From Peptococcaceae bacterium BRH_c8a (GTDB taxonomy: Bacteria > Bacillota > Desulfotomaculia > Desulfotomaculales > Desulfallaceae), in assembly GCA_000961575.1 (NCBI GenBank), contig LADP01000046.1, positions 124,001-188,000 of the forward strand: DNA of 64,000 nt. Reading direction: 5' to 3'. The notes below the pieces were generated by a model. That model searched no databases, was not told the DNA's origin, and was given only the letters and a program-made list of their open reading frames with translations. Position numbers and translations under genes: made by a program. The stretch's first letter is position 1. Each line of letters begins with the position of its first letter. Of this stretch, positions 27,141 through 35,620 are shown piece after piece.

Positions 27141-28342
27141 TACTTGGCGGGGACGGGGAGCACTTGGCCGCCGGTGATTACGGCACCAAAATATTGTTTA
27201 AATGAGCCGGGCTTGGTGGTAAAGACACTGACCGCCTCGTCCAGGCCGGCTTGATCCAAACCGGTAACCAGCCATAGCGGGGTGGGGTCGCCCATACCGG
27301 AACCGGTGGCCGTGATAGCGCCAACCTGCTGGTTGTATTTTTCAACAATATCGCCGTTCATGTCCAGGGTGGCAAAGTAATCCGGGGCCAACTCAATAAA
27401 CAAACCTGTTTTTTTGCGCTGTTTCTGCATCCCCTGCCAGAACCGTTCGTCGGCAAATTGTTCCCATAAGCCCACCACCAGTGTAATTTTGTCGCTGCCG
27501 GTGACTATTTTTTCTTCGTAAGGCTGCACGGTTACCTTTTCAGCCCCCAAATTGCGCAACTGATCGGCCAGTTGCCGGCCCTGCTGTTCGCAGCCCGGGG
27601 CGGTTAGCACGACGGTGCCGGGTTTTTGGCCCCGGTAACCGCTAACAAAGGGTTCGGGGAAAGCGCCAATCAAGGCTGGTGTAAACACTGCCCCGCCCCA
27701 GTCATGGTAATCCCACCAGATAACGTCACCCGGTGAGGGCTTGTAATCCAGCGCGCCCACCGAGGTGATGATACCATTGGCATAATAAAACCAGTCCCGG
27801 GTCTTTTTATCGGCGCCGGTGTAACCCGAGCTAAGGCCGTTAATGGATTCTACAAACCCGCCGCCGTACTCGGTGTCTATGTCCAGGTGTTTTTTAAGAA
27901 TGTCCATGACCGAATCGCCGGGGCTAAAGGCAGCCTTGCTACCGTGCAGCTGGCTTTGAGCAAAATCACGGGTAACCCACAAGTTTACTGTGGTTGCCGA
28001 TGAACCTGGGCTTTTGGCCAACCCGTCTGTACCGGATCCGGCGGGAGCGTTTAGCCCACCCCCGGGTTCGGCGCTAGTGCCGGCATTGGCATTGGCGTCG
28101 ACGTCGGAAATCGGTTGATTTGGATCAGCGCCGGGCTCTGCGGCGGCTTGGTTGGCAGCGGCGGCCGGTTCTTTAGACGGCGGGCTGCTGGGATCACCGT
28201 TTGGGGCCTGGGCTTGATCCTGGTTGACGGCTGGTTGGCCGGGCTCAGTACCGGTATTGTTGTCCGGGGTGGAAACGCTGCCGGTACAACCGGCGCATAG
28301 CAACACCACCAATAATATAATCAACATACCCCAACGATTCAT
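27140..28342 (-). CDS. DUF4430 (transcobalamin-like) lipoprotein
   Basis: A 400-aa predicted lipoprotein: signal peptide with lipobox LLCAGC (Cys at ~19), then an Asn/Pro/Gly/Ala-rich linker to about residue 115. A DUF4430 domain follows (~120-230; DWFYYANGIITSVGALDYKPSPGDVIWWDYHDW). DUF4430 resembles the C-terminal beta domain of transcobalamin and intrinsic factor. The remaining ~170 residues (GTVVLTAPGCEQQGRQLADQL onward) form a mixed alpha/beta domain I do not recognise. It is anchored in the membrane next to the ECF transporter genes, a fitting place to hand over a corrinoid. GCAGGAGG precedes the ATG. A ligand role is inference. Confidence 0.82.
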   Translation of the reverse strand: MNRWGMLIILLVVLLCAGCTGSVSTPDNNTGTEPGQPAVNQDQAQAPNGDPSSPPSKEPAAAANQAAAEPGADPNQPISDVDANANAGTSAEPGGGLNAPAGSGTDGLAKSPGSSATTVNLWVTRDFAQSQLHGSKAAFSPGDSVMDILKKHLDIDTEYGGGFVESINGLSSGYTGADKKTRDWFYYANGIITSVGALDYKPSPGDVIWWDYHDWGGAVFTPALIGAFPEPFVSGYRGQKPGTVVLTAPGCEQQGRQLADQLRNLGAEKVTVQPYEEKIVTGSDKITLVVGLWEQFADERFWQGMQKQRKKTGLFIELAPDYFATLDMNGDIVEKYNQQVGAITATGSGMGDPTPLWLVTGLDQAGLDEAVSVFTTKPGSFKQYFGAVITGGQVLPVPAK

Positions 28343-28432
28343 TGTGCAACCTCCTGCGGTAACCGGAATTTAGCCGGCTGCTTTGTTTATACGTTATTGT
28401 TTAGTGCCTACCCAGAAAATAACCTTTAGGGC

Positions 28433-28550
28433 TGTCATCCTGAGCGTAGCGAAGGATCTAAGATTCTTCACTTCGTTCAGAATGACCACGCGTATCCGCA
28501 CCACGATAAACGAATACAACTTTCTGGTTGGGCTTTGGTGCCAGGTGTTT
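28433..28550. repeat. TCATCCTGAGCG pair and partial CCAGGTGTT repeat
   Basis: GTCATCCTGAGCGTAGCGAAG with its inverse (28433-28487) and a partial TTTGGTGCCAGGTGTTTCAT copy (28533-28552) fill the gap between the two DUF4430 genes. Confidence 0.8.
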
Positions 28551-28571
28551 CATAGCAATGACATATCTGAA

Positions 28572-31500
28572 CTACTTTAATGAAAGAATGCGGTAGATTA
28601 ACACGGCGCCTTGGGCTCGGTCGGTGAGCATAGCCGGTTTGAATGAACCGTCCGGGAAGCCTCTAAGCAAGCCACTTTCCTCAACTGCGATTACGCTTTC
28701 CTTAGCCCAGGCGGATACCTGGTCCCGGTCGGCAAATGTCGGTTCCGTCGCTACGGGTTTCAAGTCCAGCGCTCTGGTAACCAGGGCTGCAATTTGCTCT
28801 CTGGTAATTTGCCCGTCGGCGCGCAGGGTGCCGTCTTCGTATCCTCTCACCAGTCCGGCGGCATAAGCACCTTGCAAAATATCGTAACCCTCATTATCCG
28901 GCTGCAGATCGGTAAAGCTTGGTTGGCCACCGCCACCCGTCACCGCCTCGATGCCCATAGCTTTGGCCAGCATGATGACAAATTCGCCTCTGGTTACCGG
29001 GCGTTGTGGTTCAAAATTACCGGCACCGGTATCATAAATAATCCCTTTAAAGGCCAGGTACTGAATTTCTTTCCGGGCCCAATCGTAAGAACCGTTGCCC
29101 ACATCGGCAAAAGAGACCGGCTGTTTTTCCCGGGCCAACACCGCAAACTTGGTGAAGTGAGTAACCAGGCCCGAAATCTCCCCGTTGGCCGGGTCAATTA
29201 CTGACGGCACCGGTACCCAACAGTCATTGGCTGCATCATACCAGGCCAGGATTAGGTTTTCCCAGGCACCGGCAAAGCCGGCTATTTTGATCCTCAGGAT
29301 CACCGAGTTATTGAAGGTAAGCCCGTCAGGCCCAAAGTCATACACCGAAGACACCTGGCGGTGAGTAACCGGTATCGTGACGTCAGTCCCGGTTAATTCG
29401 TAGATTTCTATTGTTGTTTGACTATCCAGAGACCCGGCGGGTAGTCTAAAGCTTATTTCGTTATCGTTACTCTGGGTGTCGGTGATCTCGCTATCGCCCG
29501 CCGGGTCAACCGACCGCGAAACTCTAACCCGGTTTTGCTCCAGCCACTCTTGCCACTTAACCCGGTCATCATCTGTCATGGGCTGATCCGAATCGAGAAC
29601 AACCACGTTATATGCAGCCAGTTCAATTCGATTGAACAGTTCTTCTAATACCGGTGCCAGGCCGGGGAGCAATTCTAACAACTTGCTCAGTTCTTCCGCT
29701 ACCAGTTCCCTGGTCTGCTCATCTGCTTCTAATTCTTGCGGCACCACGGATCCCTGCGCACCCGAGCCGGTATCATCAGCATCCAGGGCCCAGAACCACT
29801 CCACTTCGTCCCCGTCCTCCAGCCGGTAATCCTTGGCCGAAAGCGTTGCTGGCGCTACGCCGTTAACTTTATATTTCCACCCGGCGGTACTGCTGGAATC
29901 CTCGGTAATGCCTTCTATGCTGTACACGTAACGGTCGTTATACCTGGTAACCACGCTAAGTGGGGTTTGTTTTAAGGCATACATAGGGTTTTGGTCTTCG
30001 TTATCGGCAATTTCAACCGCTCCAGAATAAAGCTGTTCCCGGTTTTCGCCCCGAACCAGGACGTCAACGGTTATGGTATCTCCGCCGTTACCGCCAATAC
30101 TACCTTGAGGTGTAACATCCAATGAGACTTCAGCCGGTACAATATTGGGGTAACCCAGTGGGTCGTACTTTTCCGCCCGGATATTCAGGGAGCCTTCTGC
30201 AGCAGTGAAGCTGATGGGTTGGCCTGAGGTTACTATTCGTTCTTGGCCGTTAATAACCAATTTAATGCCACTAACTTGCTGTTCAATAAGGCCCAGGAAC
30301 CAGTCATTTAATTTAGCTGTAACTGTAACTGTCAGGCTTTTCCCAGCCTGTGGTGTTTGGGGCTGCAAATTAACCAGAGTAAGGTAAGTTTTATCGCTAT
30401 AAGTGTTTATATCGTAAGCGCCCAGATAAAATATAGCTTCGTCTCCCGGGGCCACATTATAACTGCCCGCCCCGGTGCCCAGGGAAGAAACGTCGATGTC
30501 ACCGCCCCTTAGGACGTAGTATTTCCAAGACGTAGCAGTGTCCTCAGCAAGGTTAAAGTTGCCGCTTTCATCCAGGACAGAGTTGATAAAACCTCCCGGA
30601 GCGGATACGTTTGCCTCGCCGACCAATGTTTTAAGTGCGTCCAGCGCAGTGCCGCCGACCTCCACGGTACCGGAAGTCAGTTTACCCCCCGCACCTTCCA
30701 CCCGGACCTTGACCTGCTTGTTAACCGCCTGACCAACGGAAATCTGCCTGCTGTTCCGAACCAGCTCCGGATAGCCATCCGGGTGCTGTTTATCAACACT
30801 TAACGTATATGTTCCCGCTGCAGTCAGGGGTATCTGCACCTGTCCATAAAATGTTTCGTATATTTCACCGTCGAAATCTATGGTGACCGGATCCACCGGT
30901 ACAGTGGTAAAATCACCTTCGCCCCAGTCAAAGTACTTGCCGCTTACGTTTATGGCAAGCGTTTGCCCCGCTGTAGGGCTGGAGGGGCTGATGCTTATTT
31001 CGGGTATATAAGTTTTGCTGCTCCAGTCGCCAGTATCGTAGGCCCCGATGTAGAAAACAACCTCATCCCCGGGAGCAACATTGTACCCCCCCGGCCCTGT
31101 GCCCATAGAAGCTGCGTCCACCACACCGCTCCTTACAACATAGTAAAGCCAGGAGGTAGCAGTATCACTATTCAGGTTGGGGTTACTACTTTCAGCAAAG
31201 ATGGTGGCAATCATGCCGTAGGAATCTAAGAGTACGTTTGAGCCGCCAACCAGCGCTTGCAAGGCATCCAGCGCAGTCCCGTCCACTTCCACCTCGCCGG
31301 AGTCCAGGGTGCCCAGTGCCCCCTCAACCCGAACATTTATTGAACTTGCCCCGGGGTCTTCACCGCCGCCGCTTCCACCCTCGCCCACCACAAATGAGCC
31401 ATAGGAACCTCTTAAATCGGCCAGAGCCATTAACGCCTGGCGGGTGGCGAAATCATCGCTGCCGTACCCAGCTAAATGGGCAAAAGAGCCGTCGGCAAGC

Positions 31501-32261
31501 CGGAAATTAAACATAGCGTGAATTATATTGTTATCGCCCTTATTCCAGTTGGTGATATCCTCACCGCAAGCCAATAGGCCCTGAATTACAAAGGCTATGC
31601 TTTCTGTATTCTCGCTGCCGAACGAAGCAAACCCGCCTGAATCCAGCTGCACATCCTGTAAATAATCCAGCGCCCCATACACCGAACCGTACACACTGGC
31701 ATTTACAGTATGGTCGGCTATAGCCATCATGGTCAATCCGGTGGTATCAGGGTCGCCGGAGGCACCGCTGATCGAAAATCCACCATCACTTTTTTGCTGA
31801 TTGACTATATAATCTAACGCCTCGGAAACTCTATAACTCCCACCCGCTCTGTCCAGGGCCAAAACGGCATAAGCAGTGTTATTAATCGAACCGCCAAAAC
31901 CACCGTTAGATTGCTGTTTGGCAGCCAATATCTCCACCAGGTTAATGCTGTTGCCGTCCTGGTCGGTGTAATCCCGCGGGTCTTCCCCGATAGCATCCAG
32001 CGTTAAAATAGTTGAAGCGTAGTTTAAAACAGAGCCATCCAGTTCAACCAGCCATTCCGAAAGATCGAACCGGTCGATAACCCCGGCCCGGCTAAAACCA
32101 ACTATCTCTTCCCAGTGATCCGGCTGTGGTTTACTATTTTCGTAGTATTCAACCAACCTATCAAGGGCTTCATTCAGCGTTTCTGCAGAAGCCGGAGCGG
32201 CAAAAGACCCCATAATGCAAAGTAAGGCAAGCAAGGTAATAAATATTTTTCTTCTGGTCAT
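28572..32261 (-). CDS. Giant transcobalamin-like SLH surface protein
   Basis: A 1229-aa exported protein; signal peptide 1-27 (ASA|ET). Residues ~28-292 form an alpha/alpha toroid with recurring GGF turns (QQSNGGFGGS, QQKSDGGFSIS, QLDSGGFASFG). A Gly-rich linker leads to three DUF4430 domains at about 307-412, 515-617 and 729-827 (SWLYYVVRSG, SWKYYVLRGG, GWKYKVNGVAP). Ig-like segments separate them. A helical, then ZU5-like region (~850-1045) and three SLH motifs (from ~1050) complete it. Toroid plus DUF4430-type beta domain is the architecture of vertebrate transcobalamin/intrinsic factor. The gene follows a cobalamin riboswitch, so a surface corrinoid-binding role is well supported but unproven. 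The ATG (MTRRKIF) follows GGCGGTGA. Confidence 0.88.
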   Translation of the reverse strand: MTRRKIFITLLALLCIMGSFAAPASAETLNEALDRLVEYYENSKPQPDHWEEIVGFSRAGVIDRFDLSEWLVELDGSVLNYASTILTLDAIGEDPRDYTDQDGNSINLVEILAAKQQSNGGFGGSINNTAYAVLALDRAGGSYRVSEALDYIVNQQKSDGGFSISGASGDPDTTGLTMMAIADHTVNASVYGSVYGALDYLQDVQLDSGGFASFGSENTESIAFVIQGLLACGEDITNWNKGDNNIIHAMFNFRLADGSFAHLAGYGSDDFATRQALMALADLRGSYGSFVVGEGGSGGGEDPGASSINVRVEGALGTLDSGEVEVDGTALDALQALVGGSNVLLDSYGMIATIFAESSNPNLNSDTATSWLYYVVRSGVVDAASMGTGPGGYNVAPGDEVVFYIGAYDTGDWSSKTYIPEISISPSSPTAGQTLAINVSGKYFDWGEGDFTTVPVDPVTIDFDGEIYETFYGQVQIPLTAAGTYTLSVDKQHPDGYPELVRNSRQISVGQAVNKQVKVRVEGAGGKLTSGTVEVGGTALDALKTLVGEANVSAPGGFINSVLDESGNFNLAEDTATSWKYYVLRGGDIDVSSLGTGAGSYNVAPGDEAIFYLGAYDINTYSDKTYLTLVNLQPQTPQAGKSLTVTVTAKLNDWFLGLIEQQVSGIKLVINGQERIVTSGQPISFTAAEGSLNIRAEKYDPLGYPNIVPAEVSLDVTPQGSIGGNGGDTITVDVLVRGENREQLYSGAVEIADNEDQNPMYALKQTPLSVVTRYNDRYVYSIEGITEDSSSTAGWKYKVNGVAPATLSAKDYRLEDGDEVEWFWALDADDTGSGAQGSVVPQELEADEQTRELVAEELSKLLELLPGLAPVLEELFNRIELAAYNVVVLDSDQPMTDDDRVKWQEWLEQNRVRVSRSVDPAGDSEITDTQSNDNEISFRLPAGSLDSQTTIEIYELTGTDVTIPVTHRQVSSVYDFGPDGLTFNNSVILRIKIAGFAGAWENLILAWYDAANDCWVPVPSVIDPANGEISGLVTHFTKFAVLAREKQPVSFADVGNGSYDWARKEIQYLAFKGIIYDTGAGNFEPQRPVTRGEFVIMLAKAMGIEAVTGGGGQPSFTDLQPDNEGYDILQGAYAAGLVRGYEDGTLRADGQITREQIAALVTRALDLKPVATEPTFADRDQVSAWAKESVIAVEESGLLRGFPDGSFKPAMLTDRAQGAVLIYRILSLK

Positions 32262-32496
32262 TAAATTCACCGCCTATTTTATAATTGTGAAATTAAAATA
32301 CTCCTGTACTAAAAATATTTTTAAATTTTCTGGCTAAATCAAACCCAAACTTACTGTTTTGTTAATCGCCTATATAAAAAAGTTGCATTATGCCAACCGT
32401 GTTTTAAAAAGAATTAACCCCCGTGAAACACCATGGATGAGCATGGTTAAACATAAAACCCAAGAAAACAGGTAAAGAAATTGATGGGGGTTAAAA

Positions 32497-32528
32497 AAAT
32501 AAAAACCGGCTTATACGAAAAAGCCGGT
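32497..32528 (-). terminator. Riboswitch expression-platform terminator
   Basis: ACCGGCTT-TTTCGTAT-AAGCCGGT followed on the minus strand by TTTTTATTTTTTTA: an 8-bp stem with U-run directly after the cobalamin aptamer. Confidence 0.85.
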
Positions 32529-32725
32529 CATTAGACTACCTGAAAAACAAATAATAGGCAACCTTTCCCTGGAAGGCTTTACCGTATGAAGCATTCGGGT
32601 CTGGTTCCTGACTATCTGGCTAACCGAGGTTAACCAGTCACAGTGGCCGGACCGTCCAGGATTCTCACCTGGTTCCCTAGAAATCCCCGGAATATGTAAT
32701 CCATTAAAGAAACATTCCTAAACCG
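32497..32725 (-). promoter_or_regulatory. Cobalamin riboswitch
   Basis: On the minus strand the segment reads AGGGAACCAGGTGAGAATCC, GGACGGTCCGGCCACTGTGA (the B12 box GCCACTG) and, after a variable stem, GTCAGGAACCAGACC. These are in the order and spacing of the B12-riboswitch core. It ends in a terminator hairpin (32505-32528). The next gene in this direction is the transcobalamin-like SLH gene, with its start about 235 bp beyond the terminator. High cobalamin should therefore reduce expression of that gene and probably of the genes after it. Confidence 0.93.
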
Positions 32726-32862
32726 GAGAAACCCAAATGCACAAAACGATATGTTATTTTATATTGTTATTTTACCTCTTTTTGCAATTAAAATCAAAAT
32801 GTTTTTTTTATAGGGTTAAAGTGGTATTAATACCGGCAGACCGCCGGTTTTAATCAGACAGC

Positions 32863-33072
32863 TCAGGTACCGTTAAACCCAACGGTAACTTTATCTCCTT
32901 CAATAATAACGGGAACCAGCCTGTCGGGCGAATATTTAAGAAAATCTTTGTAAGCAGACTTGCTTGACAATACGTCGTGGTATTCACAGGCACCTTTAGA
33001 CTCGTAATGGTGTTTGGCCGCCACACTAAATGGACAACCCATTTTGCCGTAAATGATAACCTTATCGCTCAA
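32863..33072 (-). CDS. Glutaredoxin-like protein (Uxx-star type), possible C-terminal selenocysteine
   Basis: A 69-aa thioredoxin-fold protein, MSDKVIIYGKMGCPFSVAAK, with a CPFS active site and cis-Pro region RLVPVIIEGDKVTVGFNGT. It resembles the small glutaredoxin-like Uxx-star (seleno)protein families, here with Cys at the usual Sec site. The start is TTG 33072, eight bases after AAGGAGG; an in-frame GTG nearer lies inside that site. The stop is UGA, followed by Ala, Val and a second UGA. A hairpin (ACCGGC-GGTCT-GCCGGT) lies 20 nt beyond. The first UGA could therefore encode selenocysteine (GT-Sec-AV). That is a hypothesis; the plain 69-aa form is the conservative call. It follows the corrinoid adenosyltransferase gene by 20 bp. 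Confidence 0.7.
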   Translation of the reverse strand: MSDKVIIYGKMGCPFSVAAKHHYESKGACEYHDVLSSKSAYKDFLKYSPDRLVPVIIEGDKVTVGFNGT

Positions 33073-33092
33073 TACATCCACCTCCTTCCGGG

Positions 33093-33626
33093 TTAAAATT
33101 CAATCCCTTTTTGGGCTTTAATACCTTGGGCAATGGGGTGTTTAACGTTTATAGCCTCAATTACCCTATCCGCACAATCTTTCACCCCTGGCGGTGCGTC
33201 CCGCCCGGTAAGAAAAAGGTTTGTTCCCCGGGCTTTAACCTTAATTAAATCTATAACCTCCGACTCTTGAATCAAGCCAAACTTGATACAGTACAGTATT
33301 TCATCCAGAATCACCAGTTGGTATTCTCCTGATGCGATGCTGTCCCTGGCTACCTTCATGGCCTCTCTGGCCGCTTCAATATGTTTTTTGATTGTTTCTT
33401 CGGTAGCAAACCGCACAAACCCAAGTCCCAGCTTTTTAATTGTAAATCCGGGTGCCATTTTTTCCGCCGCCAGATATTCCCCGTATACCGTCTGTCCCTT
33501 AATGAACTGCAGAACTAAAACCTTTTTACCTTCGCCCCAAAACTGTAAACTTTCACCCAGGGCCGATGTCGTTTTGCCCTTGCCGTCGCCAGTGAATACC
33601 GTAACCTGACCTGCCTCACCATCCAT
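33093..33626 (-). CDS. cobO: Corrinoid adenosyltransferase, CobO/BtuR type
   Basis: A 177-aa CobA/CobO/BtuR family enzyme that transfers the adenosyl group of ATP to Co(I) corrinoids. The P-loop GQVTVFTGDGKGKTTSALG near the N-terminus is characteristic. So are VLVLQFIKGQ, the Walker-B-like LVILDEILYCIKFGL and VFLTGRDAP-type LFLTGRDAPPGV. The ATG (MDGEAG) is preferred to an upstream in-frame GTG that overlaps the GGGGGTGG ribosome site. It lies between cbiO and the glutaredoxin-like gene. Adenosylation serves both salvage of imported corrinoid and de novo synthesis; no other cobalamin-synthesis gene is in the window. Confidence 0.94.
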   Translation of the reverse strand: MDGEAGQVTVFTGDGKGKTTSALGESLQFWGEGKKVLVLQFIKGQTVYGEYLAAEKMAPGFTIKKLGLGFVRFATEETIKKHIEAAREAMKVARDSIASGEYQLVILDEILYCIKFGLIQESEVIDLIKVKARGTNLFLTGRDAPPGVKDCADRVIEAINVKHPIAQGIKAQKGIEF

Positions 33627-33658
33627 CAAAAGACCCACCCCCTAAAGCAGCATCGATT

Positions 33659-34543
33659 TTAGCCCAAACAATTATGAATGGCCTTAATCCTTTGCGTATT
33701 AAACCTTACCGGAGACTCGTTAATCAGTTTAAGCAATTCGTTTTTATTTGCCGGTACCTGCTGGTTTTGATTGGCCAACCCGGTGTTAATCATAGCCCGG
33801 TATATCTCGATAATCCAGGGACAGTACAGATCGCAGGCGGTCAGCAGATCTTGCCTTAAAAACAACTCCTGAGGCGTCCCCTCCCCGGCTATGCTTCCTT
33901 CCTTGATAAAGTAAACATAGTCCGCCCAACTGTACGCCAAATCAACATCGTGCGTCGATATAATTAATGTTTTCCCTTGTTCGCTTAACTGGTGCAATAA
34001 ATCCATAATTTTTAACGCCATTTTGGGGTCTAAGCCGGCCGTAGGCTCATCAAATATAATTACCTGCGGTTCCATAGCCAACACACCGGCTATAGCAACT
34101 CTTTTTTTCTGGCCGAAACTCAAAAAATGGGTTGGTTTGTTTTCAAGGCTGACAGTTTCGGTTTCCCGCATCGCTTTTCTGGATTTGGCCAGCGCCATTT
34201 CCCTAGTTAAGCCCAAATTAAGTGGCCCAAAGGTGATATCATGAAGAACATTGGCGGTAAAAAGCTGGTTATCGGGTTCCTGGAAAACAATACCCACGTT
34301 TTTGCGCAATGCCAGCAGGGAACGATGGCGGTAATCTACTGCCTGGCCCTGGAACACAATGCTGCCCTTTTTCGGGCGTAGGATCCCGTTTAGATGCAGC
34401 AGCAGTGTAGATTTACCCGCTCCGTTTGCACCAAGCAGGGCAATCCGCTGACCTTTTTTAATTGCTAATGACAGGTTATTAAGAGCACTGGTGCCATTGG
34501 GGTAGATGTAGACAAGACCCCTGGCTTCGATAATATTTGTCAT
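33659..34543 (-). CDS. cbiO: Cobalt transport ATPase CbiO
   Basis: A 294-aa ABC ATPase of the cobalt ECF system. It has Walker A LLGANGAGKST and Q-loop VFQEPDNQLF. The signature LSFGQKKR is present (SFGQ, common in CbiO), with Walker B VIIFDEPTAGLD and switch His THDVD. It should energise CbiMNQ for Co2+ uptake. The start ATG overlaps the cbiQ stop (ATGA type), indicating translational coupling. Unlike the ECF ATPase at 24.5-26.2 kb it has a single nucleotide-binding domain and probably works as a homodimer. Confidence 0.93.
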   Translation of the reverse strand: MTNIIEARGLVYIYPNGTSALNNLSLAIKKGQRIALLGANGAGKSTLLLHLNGILRPKKGSIVFQGQAVDYRHRSLLALRKNVGIVFQEPDNQLFTANVLHDITFGPLNLGLTREMALAKSRKAMRETETVSLENKPTHFLSFGQKKRVAIAGVLAMEPQVIIFDEPTAGLDPKMALKIMDLLHQLSEQGKTLIISTHDVDLAYSWADYVYFIKEGSIAGEGTPQELFLRQDLLTACDLYCPWIIEIYRAMINTGLANQNQQVPANKNELLKLINESPVRFNTQRIKAIHNCLG

Positions 34544-35319
34544 AGTATTCCTCCCGCATACAGGGAACCGGTTGCCAACAGGCCATCAACGGCCAGAATA
34601 AGCAGCACGTTGCGCCTGGAAAAACTGCGGTTATCTTCAACACCCGGCAGGTTTCCGGTGTAACAACGGGCAACTAGAGCATTATATACATTTTGCGAAT
34701 TGACGTACGAATTAAGGAACATAGAAACCACCAGCCGGCCCAAAGAGTTAAATCCGGTGGACAAGTTTTTGTAACCCAGACGGCAGGACTGGGCCACATA
34801 TACTTTACCCGCCACCTCCAGCAGTACAAAGATAAACCGGTAAATAAAGGTGGTTAATTCCACCACCAAGGCAGGCACACGTAGTTTTCTCAACACTGAT
34901 ACTATCTCTGACATTGGTGTTGTCAGAGATAAAAAATACAAACACGAAACCGAACCCAGCGAACGCAGGAACAGATTAACCCCCGCGTCAAGACTATGAC
35001 TGGTAAAACCCAGGGCATACGGCCCCAAACCGGTAAACCAGATCAAACCTTGTTGTTCCCTGGTCAGGGTGAGCATTAAAGTAATTACACCCACTATTAA
35101 AAACGCTCCCGGCAGCAGCATCAGCTTAAGGTAAAACCTCCACGGGACACCGGCCAATAACACTATGGCCCCCGCCATCAGCCCAATAACGGCCAGTGAG
35201 GCAACCACACTGGTAATGGACAGGCACAGGGAGATAGTCAAAGCAAAAAACAGGCATTTTTCCCCGGGATGCACGGACACCAGCTTATTGTTATAAGCGT
35301 AATGGTCAATTAGGAGCAT
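34540..35319 (-). CDS. cbiQ: Cobalt transport transmembrane protein CbiQ
   Basis: A 259-aa EcfT-family protein; the N-terminal DHYAYNNKLVSVHPGEKCLFF is typical of CbiQ. Five or so membrane helices and the cytoplasmic coupling region around VYVAQSCRLGYKNLSTG and ALVARCYTGNL (ARxY-G motif) are visible. It overlaps cbiN by 14 bp and cbiO by 4 bp. It is the scaffold through which CbiO drives the CbiMN substrate unit. Confidence 0.92.
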   Translation of the reverse strand: MLLIDHYAYNNKLVSVHPGEKCLFFALTISLCLSITSVVASLAVIGLMAGAIVLLAGVPWRFYLKLMLLPGAFLIVGVITLMLTLTREQQGLIWFTGLGPYALGFTSHSLDAGVNLFLRSLGSVSCLYFLSLTTPMSEIVSVLRKLRVPALVVELTTFIYRFIFVLLEVAGKVYVAQSCRLGYKNLSTGFNSLGRLVVSMFLNSYVNSQNVYNALVARCYTGNLPGVEDNRSFSRRNVLLILAVDGLLATGSLYAGGIL

Positions 35320-35620
35320 CTGGTTTACACTCCTTTTGACTTTTTTTGCCTCTCAGGTAGCCCAAATAATAACAGACAAAACCCGCCCCCATAGCCCCTT
35401 GCAAGGTAAAAAGTAAACTCTCCACTTCACCGCTGGGAGTCTCCCATATGTTGTTAAACCAAGGCTTATATTCAGGATGCAGTTCAATAATTGCTTCCTG
35501 TGCTTTGCCGTCGGCACCGCCGAAATCAGCTCCTTTAACATAGACAAGCGGAAATACAGTGATTAAAACAACCAGCATAATCAGCAATAAGTTTACATAA
35601 TTAAACTGATTCTTGCTCAT
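35306..35620 (-). CDS. cbiN: Cobalt transport protein CbiN
   Basis: A 104-aa protein with two membrane helices (about 8-28 and 70-90) around an extracytoplasmic loop containing GADFGGADGKAQEAI and YKPWFNNIWE, the CbiN hallmark. CbiN inserts a loop that helps metal reach the CbiM binding site. It overlaps cbiM by 20 bp and cbiQ by 14 bp. Confidence 0.93.
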   Translation of the reverse strand: MSKNQFNYVNLLLIMLVVLITVFPLVYVKGADFGGADGKAQEAIIELHPEYKPWFNNIWETPSGEVESLLFTLQGAMGAGFVCYYLGYLRGKKSQKECKPDAPN

